The notes: a model not told the origin generated them from the sequence alone. A stretch of DNA of 64,000 bases from Hymenopus coronatus (GCA_030762935.1 CM060892.1:85318827-85382826); one strand, 5' to 3'. Positions 1 to 12,094 are shown, numbered from the stretch's first letter. Numbers and translations are program-made.

Positions 1-356
1 CACAGTAGAAGAATTTCCGCACATGGGCTACATCCTTTTCCTCGGTCTCGGGGAACTGTAATAACTCAGGGGTTTGGAATCGTTTTTTCACTGGCTGGTT
101 TCAGTGTTTATTATGACTAGAGCTCGGACTTTATGTAATTACGTATTCTGTTTCTGTACACGTAATTATAAGAAAATCTAAAAATATCGGAAGAATTACT
201 CTGAAAGGATTCTTATTCCAAAATTTTAAATTACACATTTTTAGAGATTTTGAGGTGTAATACATAGTTCACACTATACTACATAATTTTGCATATTTTA
301 ACATTATTGAGCAGTTGTATATTTTCGTTACAAAGAAAGAAAGGAAAAATATGTAA
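1..356. other. AT-rich unassigned DNA
   Basis: No gene, RNA or recognisable repeat seen. It leads into the T-rich flank of H1. Confidence 0.5.
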
Positions 357-1194
357 TTTTCACTTTCTCTATACGTACTATGTACATAGTGTATAGATTT
401 CCCCGGAAATATATGTTTTAGGGTCCCCTTTATCTAAAAAAAAAAATCGGAAAAAGATCCGCGCGCGTGTGTGTGTAAACACGATAACTCAAAAACCAAA
501 AGTCGGTAAAATATCAAACTTGGTATTTAAGTATGGCATCTTCCAGGGATGCGACATGAAGATTTTGAGAAAACTCTCCCCACCCCAACTACCCTTTACA
601 TGGGTCTTTTTTCGAAAATTTTGATTTTCTCAAAAATGGCTCTAACAATTTTGATTAAAGTATCGTATATTAACTCTATTTACTTGACAAATAAAACGTA
701 TATCTTGAATTTTCTGGGAATAGCCTCTGAAGAGTACTTTATTCTGGATGAATTTTACGGAATTTTGAATAACTGTAAACCGTAAGAGATGGCAAAAACT
801 TATACACTAAACATGTAGAGCACGTTAAAACACACACTTTATATTATATACATTTTTTTGTGGAGTTCATCGTTTTTGAGACATTCGTTTTTTTTGGTTT
901 CTGCTTTGAAACACTTGTACTTTTCTCATACAGAAATTTGTCAACTGCTGTCCATACAAACAAAGGAACTTCAGTGACATAGCAACCAGCTTGTGACTAA
1001 CACTTTAACCTATGGTACTCCCTTATTTCGCTTCTACTTACAAGAAATCAAGTAATAAGACTATTTCTGCTATTTTTTTTTTTTTTTTTTTTTTTTCTTT
1101 TCTGATTAGCATGAAGTAAATAGAAGTATAAGCTTTTTAAGAATAATGTTTTACAGAGATGTAGAGAAAGTCATGTGAATGGTACACATCAGAT
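357..1194 (+). mobile_element. Family H repeat, copy H1 (near full length)
   Basis: The 5' palindrome (ACTTTCTCTATACGTACTAT and its mirror) starts at 361. It is fused directly to the CCGGAAATATATGTTTTAGG block, so about 45 bp between palindrome and block are missing compared with H5. A short GCGCGTGTGTGT microsatellite sits at 460-476. The copy runs to the 3' GTAGAGAAAGTCATGTG stem-loop near 1160-1194. An open frame at 549-785 (MRHEDFEKTLPTPTTLYMG...) recurs in other copies but is matched by open frames in other phases, so I do not call it a gene. A T run of 24 lies inside at 1073-1096. Confidence 0.85.
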
Positions 1195-3295
1195 ATTTAT
1201 TATTGTGATTCTCATACATTGTCCTCACTCACATGCATTTCAAAGCTAAACTGCACGATGCGGACAATGATGCGTTTTAAACATTTACCTTTCTTGTTCT
1301 CAAACGCTTCAGAATGTGTAAGTCAGTTACACTGTTACGTCTTCGTTTTCATCAGAGATGAAAACTTGGATTTCTAATGACAGCGCTTTAACTACTGACT
1401 GAAAGTAAAATAGTCTTCTGCCAAACTTAAGATTAACGCAAAGGGTGTACATGACATATACTGAACAGAATTTACGAAGTAATCTACATGTTAGGATTAA
1501 ACAACGGGGTTCTTCAAAGAAATAGGTCCTACCTACACACCTGCAGGGGTAGCCTACATCATTTAATAATGCCTTTTAGAAAGAACTGCGCATGGCATTG
1601 GTTCCAGGGAACATACCCATGCAGAATTGAACTGATGGATAAGATTTGAGTAGCTTACCTATGAGCTTCTATTTTCTTGCTAAAAAATAAATAAAAATAA
1701 AATGTTGGGTTTTATATATACCTAATTGCTTCATTACATATTTATTTCCATATTTCACCAATTTTGGTTACGTGTTTATGCACGTATTTCTTCATTTGAT
1801 ATTACATAAAATCCGGGCCCTAATTATGACCACGTAATTCGGTGTAAAGATTGCCGTTATAAAATATACACAAGTCATGTCTTCACAAACAGATAACCAT
1901 ATTTCACTGTGTTCTACAATTAGCACTAGCTTCCTAAATTTATTATGAATCAATAATTATCCAAAACAGGATTATATCAAATCTTAATTTTGCTATTTTG
2001 TTTTGAATCCCCCGCGGTTGCAAACAAACGAAACTAATTCACTGCATGAAGACGCGTTTAAGTTAAGAAAAGCCATAATGTTGTATGAAACCGTTATTGA
2101 TTTCCAAAGCCTTTAAAAATGCTTTCCATATCTTGCCTAAGTTATATAAACGAAATAGCCATTCCACATTACTACATTACAGGAAAAATTCCAAATGTGC
2201 TATAAGAGTGTGGGTGTGGTGGAGGAGGTTGCTGTTAAGGTGACGCATCTGTGAAGTTTGACCAAAAACTGTGAAAAATTAAAATTATTTTGTTTCACAA
2301 TAAAATTATATGAAATTTAAACTCTTGAGAAAATAAATTCGCTTTTCCCACTTGGCGCACTTAAACAATTAACTGAAGCTGTAGATGTATAGGCGCATGC
2401 TTATCAATAGGCATTCCCAACTCTGAACCTTATTTTCTCGCAACCTTTTATCCAGCACTTTTCTATACTCAAAGAGTTTTGGACAGTACAAAAGTAATAT
2501 TTTTCTTCACTAATTAAATCTAATACAAAAGAATATAATATAACAGACGTCTGTGAACTCATTTACTGTGAACTGGATTTTTTTAATCTGAATATTTTTA
2601 AAAATGCATCATGCACCTAATTTTTTTAGAACAATTAATTTAGACAGTAAAATTATTATTTAAATAACCATGAAAGATAGAATTTTGATATAGGTATGAC
2701 AAATATTACCATTATTGCGTATACCTGGTATCAATTACAATAAGACATCTTGGACACTGTGAATTCTCCAAAATTCTTTCAGGATCTATTAGAAAGTATC
2801 TGCCTTAATTTCATACGATGGTCAACAAGCCGAAATAATACTCTTGCCTTTGAGAAACGACTGAGAACAGAGTGCAGAATTTGAAACAAACAACAGAGGA
2901 AAGGAAATTTTGGGCTTGTGATGATAGAAATATGAGTAATAGGGGGAAAAATTGAGGATTTTTCTTCAAGAGCGGAACAGTCTTCCAATTTAGCCTTGGT
3001 AAAACTGTAGAGGACAAATTAGCGATGCATATTATCGAGCAGCAGCATATTTAATAAGCGCTTTAAGTTGAGAAGCTGCAGTCAACAAGGCTGGACCTGC
3101 CCAGTTCGGAGGCCACAGTGGGCAGGCAGGCGGGCGAGCATATTCGGTCTTGAGCATCTGATATGGAAACGAACACAACCTACATTCGCTTGAGGTTCTA
3201 AAATGGGGAAACTGACAAGCTTTTAAACCACACCTACTGTTTATCATCTTGTGTCACTGTTGACTCAGATATTTTATTGCATTATTTAGAAAATG
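1195..3295. other. Unassigned AT-rich DNA, 2.1 kb
   Basis: No convincing coding frame, RNA gene or family H sequence. Open frames at 2779-3247 on the minus strand are short, overlap each other in different phases and show no recognisable motif. A local GC-rich patch lies near 3090-3150. Confidence 0.45.
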
Positions 3296-3302
3296 TGTTT
3301 TG

Positions 3303-3440
3303 TAAGGGCAGCCCAATAAATAGCCGTTTTTCAAACACAAATTATATAGTTCTCAACATAGCCCCCTTTTAGGCATACCCATTTCTCCTAATATTCATTC
3401 CATTTGTTTTAACCCGTCGAAAATATTACTTTTCAAGTCT
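3303..3440 (-). pseudogene. Mariner-type transposase 3' remnant with terminal repeat
   Basis: Reading the minus strand with stops ignored gives a tail like KWNEY-stop-EKWVCLKGGYVENYII. This resembles the C-terminus of mariner-family transposases, where a short helix ending in W-x-K-C-(x)n-G-x-Y precedes the stop. Downstream on that strand the sequence ends in the complement of TAAGGGCAGCCCAATAAATA, like the outer end of mariner inverted repeats. The remainder, including the catalytic D,D34D core and the other terminal repeat, is absent. It is dead by stops and truncation. A SINE begins about 30 bp away. The family call is from pattern memory, not a search. Confidence 0.5.
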
Positions 3441-3471
3441 CTATCTCGACAGTAACTTCCTCATTTGATCT

Positions 3472-3725
3472 AGTCACCCTCCGTGGTGTAGTGGTTACCA
3501 TGCTAGCCTCTTGTCGCGGGTTTAAACCCGGCGGACGATGGATTTTTCCTGGCGTAAAAATCCTTAGCGTGGCTTCCTTCGGAAGTGAAGTAAAGCCGTT
3601 GGTACCGTATCGTAGATATATAGCACTTAAAAGAGCTTCAAGCATAATAAATAGCCCTCTGAGCAGAACTAAGCCGTCTTTCACACACAATGTAGAATAG
3701 GACGCTGAGAACTACAGTAGTTACA
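3472..3725 (+). mobile_element. tRNA-derived SINE, family S1
   Basis: A pol III promoter-like head is visible: box A-like TGGTGTAGTGGTTACCATG at about 3484 and box B-like GCGGGTTTAAACCCGGCGG near 3515. The tRNA-unrelated body carries ATTTTTCCTGGCGTAAAAAT and CTTCCTTCGGAAGTGAAGTA and ends near GACGCTGAGAACTACAG. The same body occurs at 6322, 24525, 32683 and 59272. The head does not fold as an intact tRNA. I saw no clear target duplication. Confidence 0.75.
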
Positions 3726-4045
3726 GAGCGACCATAAATAAAACTCCATTCATTTGACCTAAATTTTCTTTTTGCGAGCCATTTGGGAACAAGCAGAAAC
3801 TGAAGGGCGCAGGGGTGCGGCAGCACTTTCTTCTTCTTCGCCAAACGGGGCCGCGTCTCCATCTTGTCGAATCGGGCCAATGTTGTCCAGTGATCATTTA
3901 TCCCTTTTCTAAGAAGTCGGTGTGAAGGACATCCTTCTCATCAATATATGTCGTTGCCATTACTTTTCCAGCCAACGGGACGATCTTTGGCTTCTTTGGA
4001 GCAGACTCACCGGATATTGCTCTGTATTTTGATTCTTTGGTTTTT
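3726..4045. other. Unassigned spacer
   Basis: A GC-richer segment (about 3780-3880) with a TTCTTCTTC run; no supported gene. Confidence 0.4.
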
Positions 4046-4219
4046 ATCAAAATCGTTAGAGCCATTTTTGAGAAAATAAAAATTTTCGAAAATTTTTCCA
4101 TGTAAAGGGTAGTTGGGGGGTGGAGGACTTTCTTGAAAATCTTCGTGTCGCATCCTGGAAGATGCTGAACTTAAATACAAAGTTTGGTATCTAACGGACT
4201 TTTCTATTTTGAGCTATGC

Positions 4220-4268
<49 letters not shown>

Positions 4269-4420
4269 GCACACACACATGGACATTTTTCTAAAAATGT
4301 TTTTTGATTCAGGGATTCTCAAAACATATTTCCGGTGAAATTTTGGTATCGAATTTTTGGGTGCATTACAATATCTTCTCTATACACTATGTACATAGTA
4401 CATATAGAGAAAGTAAAAAT
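4046..4420 (-). mobile_element. Family H repeat, copy H2 (5' part only)
   Basis: Contains the core from ATCAAAATCGTTAGAGCC to the 5' palindrome, which ends near 4420 as TACATATAGAGAAAGTAAAA. The 3' half is missing. The internal microsatellite slot here is a (GA)n tract of about 43 bp (4223-4265) followed by a short CA run, whereas most other copies carry GT/CA. Confidence 0.85.
4223..4265 (+). repeat. (GA)n microsatellite
   Basis: Uninterrupted AG dinucleotides inside H2, in the position that holds (GT)n in sister copies. Confidence 0.95.
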
Positions 4421-5180
4421 GCGAGAAAACATGTTTATAGTTGGGCTTCGATTAATTGACAGTCCAAATGTAGCATGTGGGGGGGAGAGAGAGAAAAAAA
4501 CAATTTTGTTAAAGTTCAGAATTAATGTTATTTTATTAAGTTCTGGATATAGGTAGAATAAAATGATAAAAGTAATCAGAAGAAAGCTGATGATATTTTA
4601 ATTTTGTGAGAAACATTTTCTTAAAAGCAGCATCGAAAGGATTATTTTTTTCTTTGTGAAGACAGACCCCTGCATTGCAGACACCCCTCCCCTGTACACC
4701 CTGTTGAAGAAAATTTTGCTAAAATGAAACTCGTTTTAAAAAGTTTTTAAACGATTTCACCAATTTGGAGAATGTGTTTGTGGAAGTAAAATCATGTACC
4801 TACGAGCGCCAGCTGTTGATAAACTGTTCGTTTAACAGTTCTTCTCTCTAACCCCTGACCCTTTGAGTCCCTCAGTGCGCATCATTCATCACTATAGCAC
4901 GTTAACGAGAGTGAAACTTCTTCCCGTGGGCGGACTGTCCACATTAGACTAGCAAATGATTAGTGTTGATCCCTGACCTGGATTCCATCTTTACGCAGGA
5001 TCCATCAACTCTTGACAATGGATCATCGCCGTGGGGGAATGGAGGCATTGCTCGATATTGTCCATTTATCATTCACAACACAAGGCACGCCTGATACATT
5101 CGAATCTTTTGAGATAGTATTTGTTCCTCTATAGGATAAAATGGCGAAAAGGCTTAAATAAAACGAAAAAGTACCAGTGT
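4421..5180. other. Unassigned DNA between H2 and H3
   Basis: No supported gene or repeat seen. Confidence 0.4.
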
Positions 5181-5207
5181 ACATGTGAATGGAGCACATT
5201 AGATTTT
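5181..5207 (+). repeat. Family H 3'-end fragment (H3a)
   Basis: ACATGTGAATGGAGCACATT then AGATTTTTT matches the 3' terminal stem-loop and T-rich flank of family H. Only the terminus remains, directly before a SINE. It may be all that is left after the SINE or a deletion. Confidence 0.6.
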
Positions 5208-5212
5208 TTGAT

Positions 5213-5412
5213 AGTGTTTAACGCCCGCTTTTACTACTATGGCACAACAGGCGATGACACTGATGATACATGGAATGAGGATATCGGGGGAACCCGAAAA
5301 ACCCGGAGAAAACTCGCCCTTGCACCGCTTTGTCCACCACAAATCTCGCATGCAGTCGTTTGGTATCGAACCCGGGCCGTCTAGGTGAGTGGACTAATTA
5401 CTTGGTCCTGCC
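5213..5412 (-). mobile_element. tRNA-derived SINE, family S2
   Basis: On the minus strand the head carries box B-like CCCGGGTTCGATACC with CGCGGCAGGACCAAG upstream. The body ends in the complement of GTTTAACGCCCGCTTTTACT. Close relatives lie at 14973 (minus) and 40690 (plus). It abuts the H3a fragment. Confidence 0.75.
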
Positions 5413-5594
5413 GCGGCGCAATGAACAATAACTACACGCTCCTCGCAAAAATAAATAAATAAATAAAACAAAAACAAAGGGAGAACTGTCTTAAGAAATA
5501 AATTCATAGCTGTATTGATACATACCTCCCACCATACATAAACATGTCTTTTCAGACTAATTATTAAATATGAATTTGATTTTTTTTTCTCTAC

Positions 5595-5700
5595 TACGTA
5601 GCAAGTAGAATACAATATTGTTTGAGGTCCCTTGATTCCTAGAAAAAGGTCCGTGCGAGTGTGTGTGTGTGTTTCTAAACAGCATAACTTCAAAAGATCT
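5595..5700 (+). repeat. Family H fragment (H3b)
   Basis: GTTTGAGGTCCCTTGATTCC, GGTCCGTGCGAGTGTGTGTG and AGCATAACTTCAAAAG match consecutive blocks around the microsatellite of family H. Both ends are missing. Confidence 0.55.
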
Positions 5701-6321
5701 TATGCCGTGGATCACTGAAACTCTAAATGAGTATCATAATGCTGTAGACATGACTGTAAATTTTCGCGTTGTTATTAGCTTTATTTGTAAATAATATGTT
5801 TACACAAAATAGTCTGTATTAGACAAAAGCGTTTAACTAATAACCATTCAAGTAGTGTTTCGAATCGAATGAGTATTTTGAGAGGTAACTTCCAACAAAA
5901 ATTCCTATCACATATATTTTAGAGGAGATTGCACCGTGCATATGTTTTATCTTTCCACACTTTTGCTCTGAACCTGAATCAATACAACCTCTGCTTCCAT
6001 TCATCTCATTTACTCGCTAGTACGATGGGGAGTTGCTATTGTGAGGAGTTATAATGGAACCTCACGGCTGTAAATCTGGTGCTGCGTGCATTGTTTTATT
6101 TTCTGCTCGAGTTGTGCACAAATACAGAATAAAATTGTCATGACGTGTAATCATATAAAAAACAAAAACTAATTACCTTCTCTAACAGTTGATAACTCTG
6201 AGAAAGTAATGTAATATCCTTGGACGAAAGAGGTTTAAATAGTAGAAACCCCATGAGAAGAAAACGTTAGAAACAGGCTCTCAGTGAAATAGGAGAATAG
6301 AGTTTTATTTATGAACGTTCT
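5701..6321. other. Unassigned DNA
   Basis: No gene or repeat recognised. Confidence 0.4.
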
Positions 6322-6510
6322 TAACAGCTGCGGTTCTTAGCGTCCCATTTTATATTGGGGGTGACAGACCGGTTAATCTTTATCAGGCTTGGTGACCTTT
6401 TACATGTCGTAAATCTACCCTCCAGAAGGTAGCCATGCTAAGGAATTTTTTCGCCCGGAAGTAAAAATCCATCGCCTTCCACGACCTTGGGAACCAGAGG
6501 CTTTGTTTCT
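6322..6510 (-). mobile_element. tRNA-derived SINE fragment, family S1
   Basis: GCTGCGGTTCTTAGCGTCCC, ACATGTCGTAAATCTACCC and CCCGGAAGTAAAAATCCATC match the S1 body on the minus strand. The tRNA head, expected beyond 6490, is eroded: CGACCTTGGGAACCAGAGGC is present but box B is not. Confidence 0.65.
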
Positions 6511-6634
6511 TCCATACCAGTCGTGTGTAGGACAGAAGTTTGAGGCAAATCACGGAGGATGACACAGGGATAGATATCACACGAAAGAAGTTTACGAAAA
6601 TAGAAATTGGACTTCGGAAGAAATTTCTGTAGCT

Positions 6635-6811
6635 GCCTGGGTAGTGGAGGGTAGCGTGTCTGCCTCACAGTCAGCAGGTCGCGATTTTGAATCTCACTTA
6701 GGGTGAGTTATGTGAATAAGGTCCATGGGCCCCGAGATCATTTGAGCATCATTTCGCCAATAAAATTTAATTCATCGTCCGATAGGACCAACCAGGTTAA
6801 AGGATGATAAG

Positions 6812-6812
<1 letters not shown>
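6635..6812 (+). mobile_element. tRNA-derived SINE, family S3
   Basis: Head: CTGGGTAGTGGAGGGTAGCG then GGTCGCGATTTTGAATC (box A- and box B-like). Body: GTCCATGGGCCCCGAGATCA and ATTTCGCCAATAAAATTTAA. It ends in an (AT)n tract that could have grown from its tail. A diverged relative lies at 31468-31640. Confidence 0.6.

Positions 6813-6853
<41 letters not shown>
6813..6853. repeat. (AT)n microsatellite
   Basis: About 40 bp of alternating AT directly after the S3 body. Confidence 0.9.
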
Positions 6854-6857
<4 letters not shown>

Positions 6858-7326
6858 TAATTTCTATTATGTCTATTTATATTATATATAAAAAGAATGC
6901 AAAGGAAAGGAAAGTTTCGAGAATCACAACCAACATGTCAGAGGATTAGACACTAATCGCATTCGCTTGCACTAAGGCGTAAAAATGAGCAGGTATACTT
7001 TGTAGATGTCAATTTAAGCGATGTCAGTGACATTAAGCATCTTCATGATTTAGTAATCAGATTTGGAATATTAGAGCCGTCAATCGAACGAGTTAAGGTC
7101 ATTAATTTGTATCATTCATGCCTTCGGACATAAATCAACTCATGCATAGAGGAATTTTTATTATATTGGGGTTCGAGCAGTGTCCCGCTTTCACAACCGT
7201 TTCATTTCGTATACTGAAGAGCTGCTGTGTTATTTCCAGTTCGAACGCCTAATGTGACCAAAGGGGAAGGCTCTGTTTGATTCTCTGATGTTATCGCACT
7301 ATGCCTTCTGTGGATCCTAAGATCGT

Positions 7327-7444
7327 GTGATATTCCGGTATTGAGTCGATGATGCATATCAAAATAAGAGTAGTTTATCAGTTAGAACATAAAACCAGAG
7401 GAAGTAATGAATGGAAGAGGTTTGGGATCATTGTCGAAAAAACG

Positions 7445-7492
<48 letters not shown>

Positions 7493-8205
7493 CATTTACA
7501 AAACCCTTTTTATTTTGCTGTTATATTATTTAAGACATTGAAAAAGATAGTGTATCTTAAGCTTTTCATTAGAGATTTCATGGATGGCCAACTTTGTGCT
7601 TAGGGGTGCTAATTTTTATTTGGCCAAAACAAAACATAATTTTAATTACAATTAATTTTTTTTCTAGTGGTGGTCACAATTCTCATAAGCATTGATGTAC
7701 ATTAAGAACTTTTGAGTTAATCAACTTCAATTTTTTTTCAGTCATGCCATTTTTTGAGTTTAAAGAATCATTTAATTTATTGTATTATATATAATTTGGG
7801 CCCGCCGTGGCCGAGTGATTTGTAAATGTATGTTTTGCTGGATTAATGACAGAAAAAACGTAACAAAAAGCATTGGTATATCTTAAAAAAGTTCTGACCG
7901 TAAGAGTAAACAGAAACAAAAGGCGAAAACGCAGTAACATTGGCATATGCTGTTGCCATTCATTTGCCTTAACGCATTGAAGAATGCGCGGGCTAACTAT
8001 ACTACGAGATGCTGTGAACTGTTGGAACGAGCGAATACTCGAACGAAGAAATTAATGTTCGTTTTCCACGAGAGCGTTAATGAGTCAGAAGCTCAGCCAT
8101 TGTTCAGTATATTTGTTGTTTTTCGAACGAATTGTACTTGAAGAAACAAGCTAGTCTCATTAATGTAATGTAGTATGAAACGAGTGAGTAAAACGAATGC
8201 CCTTC
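7327..8205 (+). repeat. Family P repeat, copy P1
   Basis: Shares ordered blocks with 15474-16690: GTGATATTCCGGTAT, TTTATCAGTTAGAA, an (AAT)n tract, GTTTTGC..TAATGACAGAA, CGCAGTAACAT..GGCATAT, a CGAAC..TTTTCCACGAGAG block, and AGTATGAAACGAGTGAGTAAA. No protein motif is visible; the open frames at 7349-7603 and 7947-8141 are not shared with P2. A short tRNA-like piece GGGCCCGCCGTGGCCGAGTG at 7799 is absent from P2 and may be a SINE scrap. Element class unknown. Confidence 0.65.
7445..7491 (+). repeat. (AAT)n microsatellite
   Basis: About 15 uninterrupted trinucleotides inside P1; the paralogous slot in P2 (15953-15975) is shorter. Confidence 0.95.
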
Positions 8206-9389
8206 ATAGCTTTATTGGACACCCGCCTTATAAGTTAATTGTATCGAAGTGCTTCTGATCAGTATGCAAATAAGCTAAATCATCAAATCTGATATGAACT
8301 CAATCTTTTAGGTTAAACGAAGAGATTGCTGCCTTTAGGCTGAAGTTATGCAGCGATGGGTTATATGTAAACACTATAAGCCATATAAGAAGTTTAGTGT
8401 TTGAACTGTTTCCCTACACATTCTTGAATGTCGTTTGCAACAGCAACACTTATTAATGTAGGATCATAAATCAGTTCACTTGATAATCAGTACCTCCCCT
8501 GTAAACGAATTTTCTGTCTTCTTAGCATCTTTTTTGTCTTTTGGTATCTTTATGAGTTTATAAATCAGCACTTCTTTATACTTTTCTTTGATCATATGTT
8601 AAACAATTGGGCGTGTTGAGTAATTTCATTTAGGTGTTCACTACAAAGCGTCAGTCAAATAATAATCTCCCGATTCATGTTTATGGTAAAATTCTCCCAA
8701 ATGTCCATGACTGTCATGATTCACCGTCCTCAATGCTTCGTTAATCGCGTAGGGAGACGAAAGCGAATGTATTTGTGCGTGTTTCCTACACCCACACTCT
8801 ACTTTCTAGCATTGTTTTTCTTCTTCAAGGGGTCACGCCCCTTTTTACATTAACAGGCACGCAGCCACCCGTTACGACTTTCAAATGAAAAGGAAAAGTT
8901 TATTGGGCACGGCGTAGCACCAAGGCGGCACATTTTACTGGATTCAAAGTAATTTCTATGGCCTATGTAGGTGCTACCTCAAACGCTCTTGAACCGTAAA
9001 ATGGCTGCAGGAAGCTTACTTCCGTTATTTTCTATCAACGGTGTCTTACCAAATATCGCTTTGATTTGATCAGAGCGTGACCTTGTTTGTTGGTTGGATT
9101 GCCAAGAGATGGAATATAAAATTTAAGTATTTATGTTAATATAAAAATAAAGAGAAATAACAACTGAAAGATGCATAATTTCGTGCTTTGTGATTGCCCA
9201 AAGTCGTACCAGCTCATCTCGAGCTATTGTTACGGAAAACTGACAATAAGTCACAGGGAGAGCTTCGGTTCTATTTCTGGCAAAGAAGCCTTCACTCGAT
9301 TTCTGCTACCCTCTCTCGGACTTTTCTTATTCTTAAAGAATGACATCCACTATACTGCGTATAGTAAGTAGGAGCAGTTATGACCAAAT
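8206..9389. other. Unassigned DNA
   Basis: No supported gene. A small hairpin AAGGGGTCACGCCCCTT lies near 8828. Confidence 0.4.
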
Positions 9390-9780
9390 TTCACAGGAAG
9401 TGTTTTGAGGTCCCCTGAATAACATTTTAGTGAAATGTTCCAGGCGTGACTGTAAAATGCATAGCTGAAAAGCGAAAAGTCTGTTAAATAGCAGAATTGA
9501 TATTCAAGTTCTGCATCTTCCATGGTTGCAACGCGAAGATTTTTAAGTCAATTCCCCACCCCAAAGTACCCTTTAATTAGAACATATAAAAAATTTAAAA
9601 TATAGAAATTATGTCCAATACTTTTTTGTTGTTGTTTGTTTTGAGTTGACCACTATTCCTTGTTTTAGGTTTAAATTTCGTAATTCTCAAGTTTCTTAAA
9701 TGAGAAGTCGGCGCCATGCAAATAGAACGGAATTTCAGAGCTATCACATAGCAAGCAGCTCTTAAAATGCTTAACCTGGA
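9390..9780 (+). mobile_element. Family H repeat, copy H4 (diverged, both ends lost)
   Basis: GTTTTGAGGTCCCCTGAAT, AAAAGTCTGTTAAATAGCAG, CATCTTCCATGGTTGCAACG and CCCCACCCCAAAGTACCCTT follow family order. Later ATCACATAGCAAGCAGCTCT matches the 3' core. Palindrome, microsatellite and the central ~200 bp are missing, so it is an old copy. Confidence 0.65.
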
Positions 9781-12094
9781 CTGTAATCAAATCGTATGGT
9801 CCCGATGAAATGGACACATCCCATGTCCTTGATATTTCCCCTTATGCTCCAAGAAAAAGGGGCCTAAGGATAGGTATCTATCTATGCATGGCAAAACCTT
9901 AACAGTTGCATAGTATGTATTGGAGATTTTCATATTTCCTTCCACATTTCCTATATAAAGGGAATTACATGCAAACATCTAGGGAATGCGTATTGTCCCA
10001 TAAGAAAATTAACGGCGCTTTACTTTGCTTACTATCTGGGACTGAAATTACTTCATGGAATTGCCCGGCCATTTGTTTACTCAACATTCAACATGAGCTG
10101 TGATTGATAGGTGAGCTATGGCATCTTTGATATTTTTTGGGAGACAAGCCACTGAAAGGCGCGGACCAACGAAATTAAAAACTGCTACTCTGTTTGTGAA
10201 CATATGACGTCTCATTGGGCATGCAGATTTCAGAGACAGACTCAACCAAGAGTTGCCAGGCCGACATAGGACTTGTCCAGCATCCTGGTACTGCCCTAAG
10301 GGCATGAAGACTGCCTGGCTACACTACTGATCACCACCACCACCACCACCACCACCACCACCACCACCACCACCACCACCACCACCATTGTATTAAAACG
10401 CAATAAGTACCTCTCTTAAAATAAAGAGAGGTACCAAATGAATTTTGCTAAATCAGCTACGTGTTGTATGTAATAAGTAATCCCTCCACCATTACAGCGA
10501 CCGTGTACTTATTGTTAGTTAAATAAATGCTCTGTAACGTCAGTAGCAAAGTCTTCTCTTGTTCTTGCCCAAGAACTCAGAACTATGGTGAGGTGAGCCA
10601 ATGGGAAAGACGATTGTACTATTAGCGAGAAACTACGGAGCAACGGTTAATGTATCTTGTACTTGGCACCTATGAGTTTGAATATCCTGCCCTTTCCTCC
10701 TCTAACCATGCAACTTAATACGACTGTGATATGCCACAAGTAAATTGAGTTTGCTGGCAGAGGTGAAAGGGGCGATTTTCAGAGTCGCGTCTTTCCTGCT
10801 GATTTGGCTTCTAAAGTTAAATATTAAAATCATTAGGCTTTGTTTGAAATAGACCACTGGAGAAATGAACAAAGTGGTAGTGTTAAACATATAATACAGT
10901 GGTGATAGTTTAATTGCTGCAATAAGGCTATTTCGTTATAACGATGTCCACCACAGTGTTCCAGTATATTCATTACATATCAAAACTTTCAAGCAGACTT
11001 TTGAAGTAGATAACTACATATTTTAGGCTAACGAAGACGCTTCTAGATGGCTTTACTTACGCCGGAAAACAGGTAATTACCGCAAGAGAGGCTAAGATCC
11101 GGAGTTCTTCACGGCGTTATGAACGATTCGTATACCTATGCGAGATCTCCAGACCTGACTGTTCTAAAAAAGGTATAAGATAGTTATTTCTTGACTGTAC
11201 TATAGCATAGCTTGCTAGTCTGAAACGGTGCCCATTTTGTAACTTTTATTACTGCCCAATAATGGTCTATATCAATGTTTTCCTTTTGTATTCAGCTAAA
11301 TACCTAAAATAAAGAACTATGCCCTGTTACGTGGTTTCAGGCTCAGGTTTACATACGGAAGCAGAAAAGGAGTGAAACCAACTCCCTGAGCCTGAACTTG
11401 AGCAACTTTGTTCCATAAAGTTGCTGTGTGTGCAGTTTGCCTCCCTACAACCTTTGAGTCTTGTACTTCATGAATAACTTTTCTGTTTCTTCAATATGCT
11501 ACACGTTATCATTCACACTGTCAGACATTCAAAGGCTGATTGTTTTATGTAAACTCGCAGATGGATGTTGTACTACTAAGTAAGGCATGTGGAAAAACTT
11601 GATTTATGATCACAAACCCATTTGCAGCGTTATGAGTGTTTTTACTTGATATAATTAACTTTAACATTGGACATATTTATTGTTTTTGCCCACTAAGTCT
11701 GATTTTATATTGTATCACTCTAGTACAAAGATATGAAGAGGTAGATCAGTTTCCTTTATATTTAAGACAGTAAAATAAATAAATGAAAATTCTGTTGAGG
11801 ATTAAGAAAGAAAAATCACTCTTGAAAAGAAGAAAAATAATTTAGAGGTAAAACGAGAATAACAAAGAGAAAAAACATAGAACTCTTCTTTCTTCCAATT
11901 CAAATATTAGGTTTATTCCCAGTTTCGAAGTCTAAAGTGTTGCATGCGCTGCTGTTTCCATATTTTTGGGCCATCGTATATCCCGTCTGTCTATTGGATT
12001 ATAAGACTGAATTATCACATATATGCTTGCCGCGGCAGACGATTGGGGACATTCTATGTATTGACGTATAGCCGTCTGAACAGAGATTGCTATG
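9781..12094. other. Unassigned DNA with a CAC microsatellite
   Basis: No recognisable gene. Open frames here are under 80 codons and lack motifs. Confidence 0.4.
10332..10387 (+). repeat. (CAC)n microsatellite
   Basis: About 18 uninterrupted CAC triplets. It follows a GC-richer 250-bp stretch and could be the simple tail of a retroelement, but I cannot identify one. Confidence 0.95.

Noticed and set aside
357..1194. Family H as a tRNA-derived SINE
   Set aside because: No box A/B promoter and no poly-A tail. Its ends are structured (palindrome and stem-loop) and recur at both termini of tandem units.
3484..3540. Possible true tRNA gene
   Set aside because: Box A and box B-like motifs are present but no acceptor or anticodon stem forms, and the sequence continues into a SINE body shared by four other loci.
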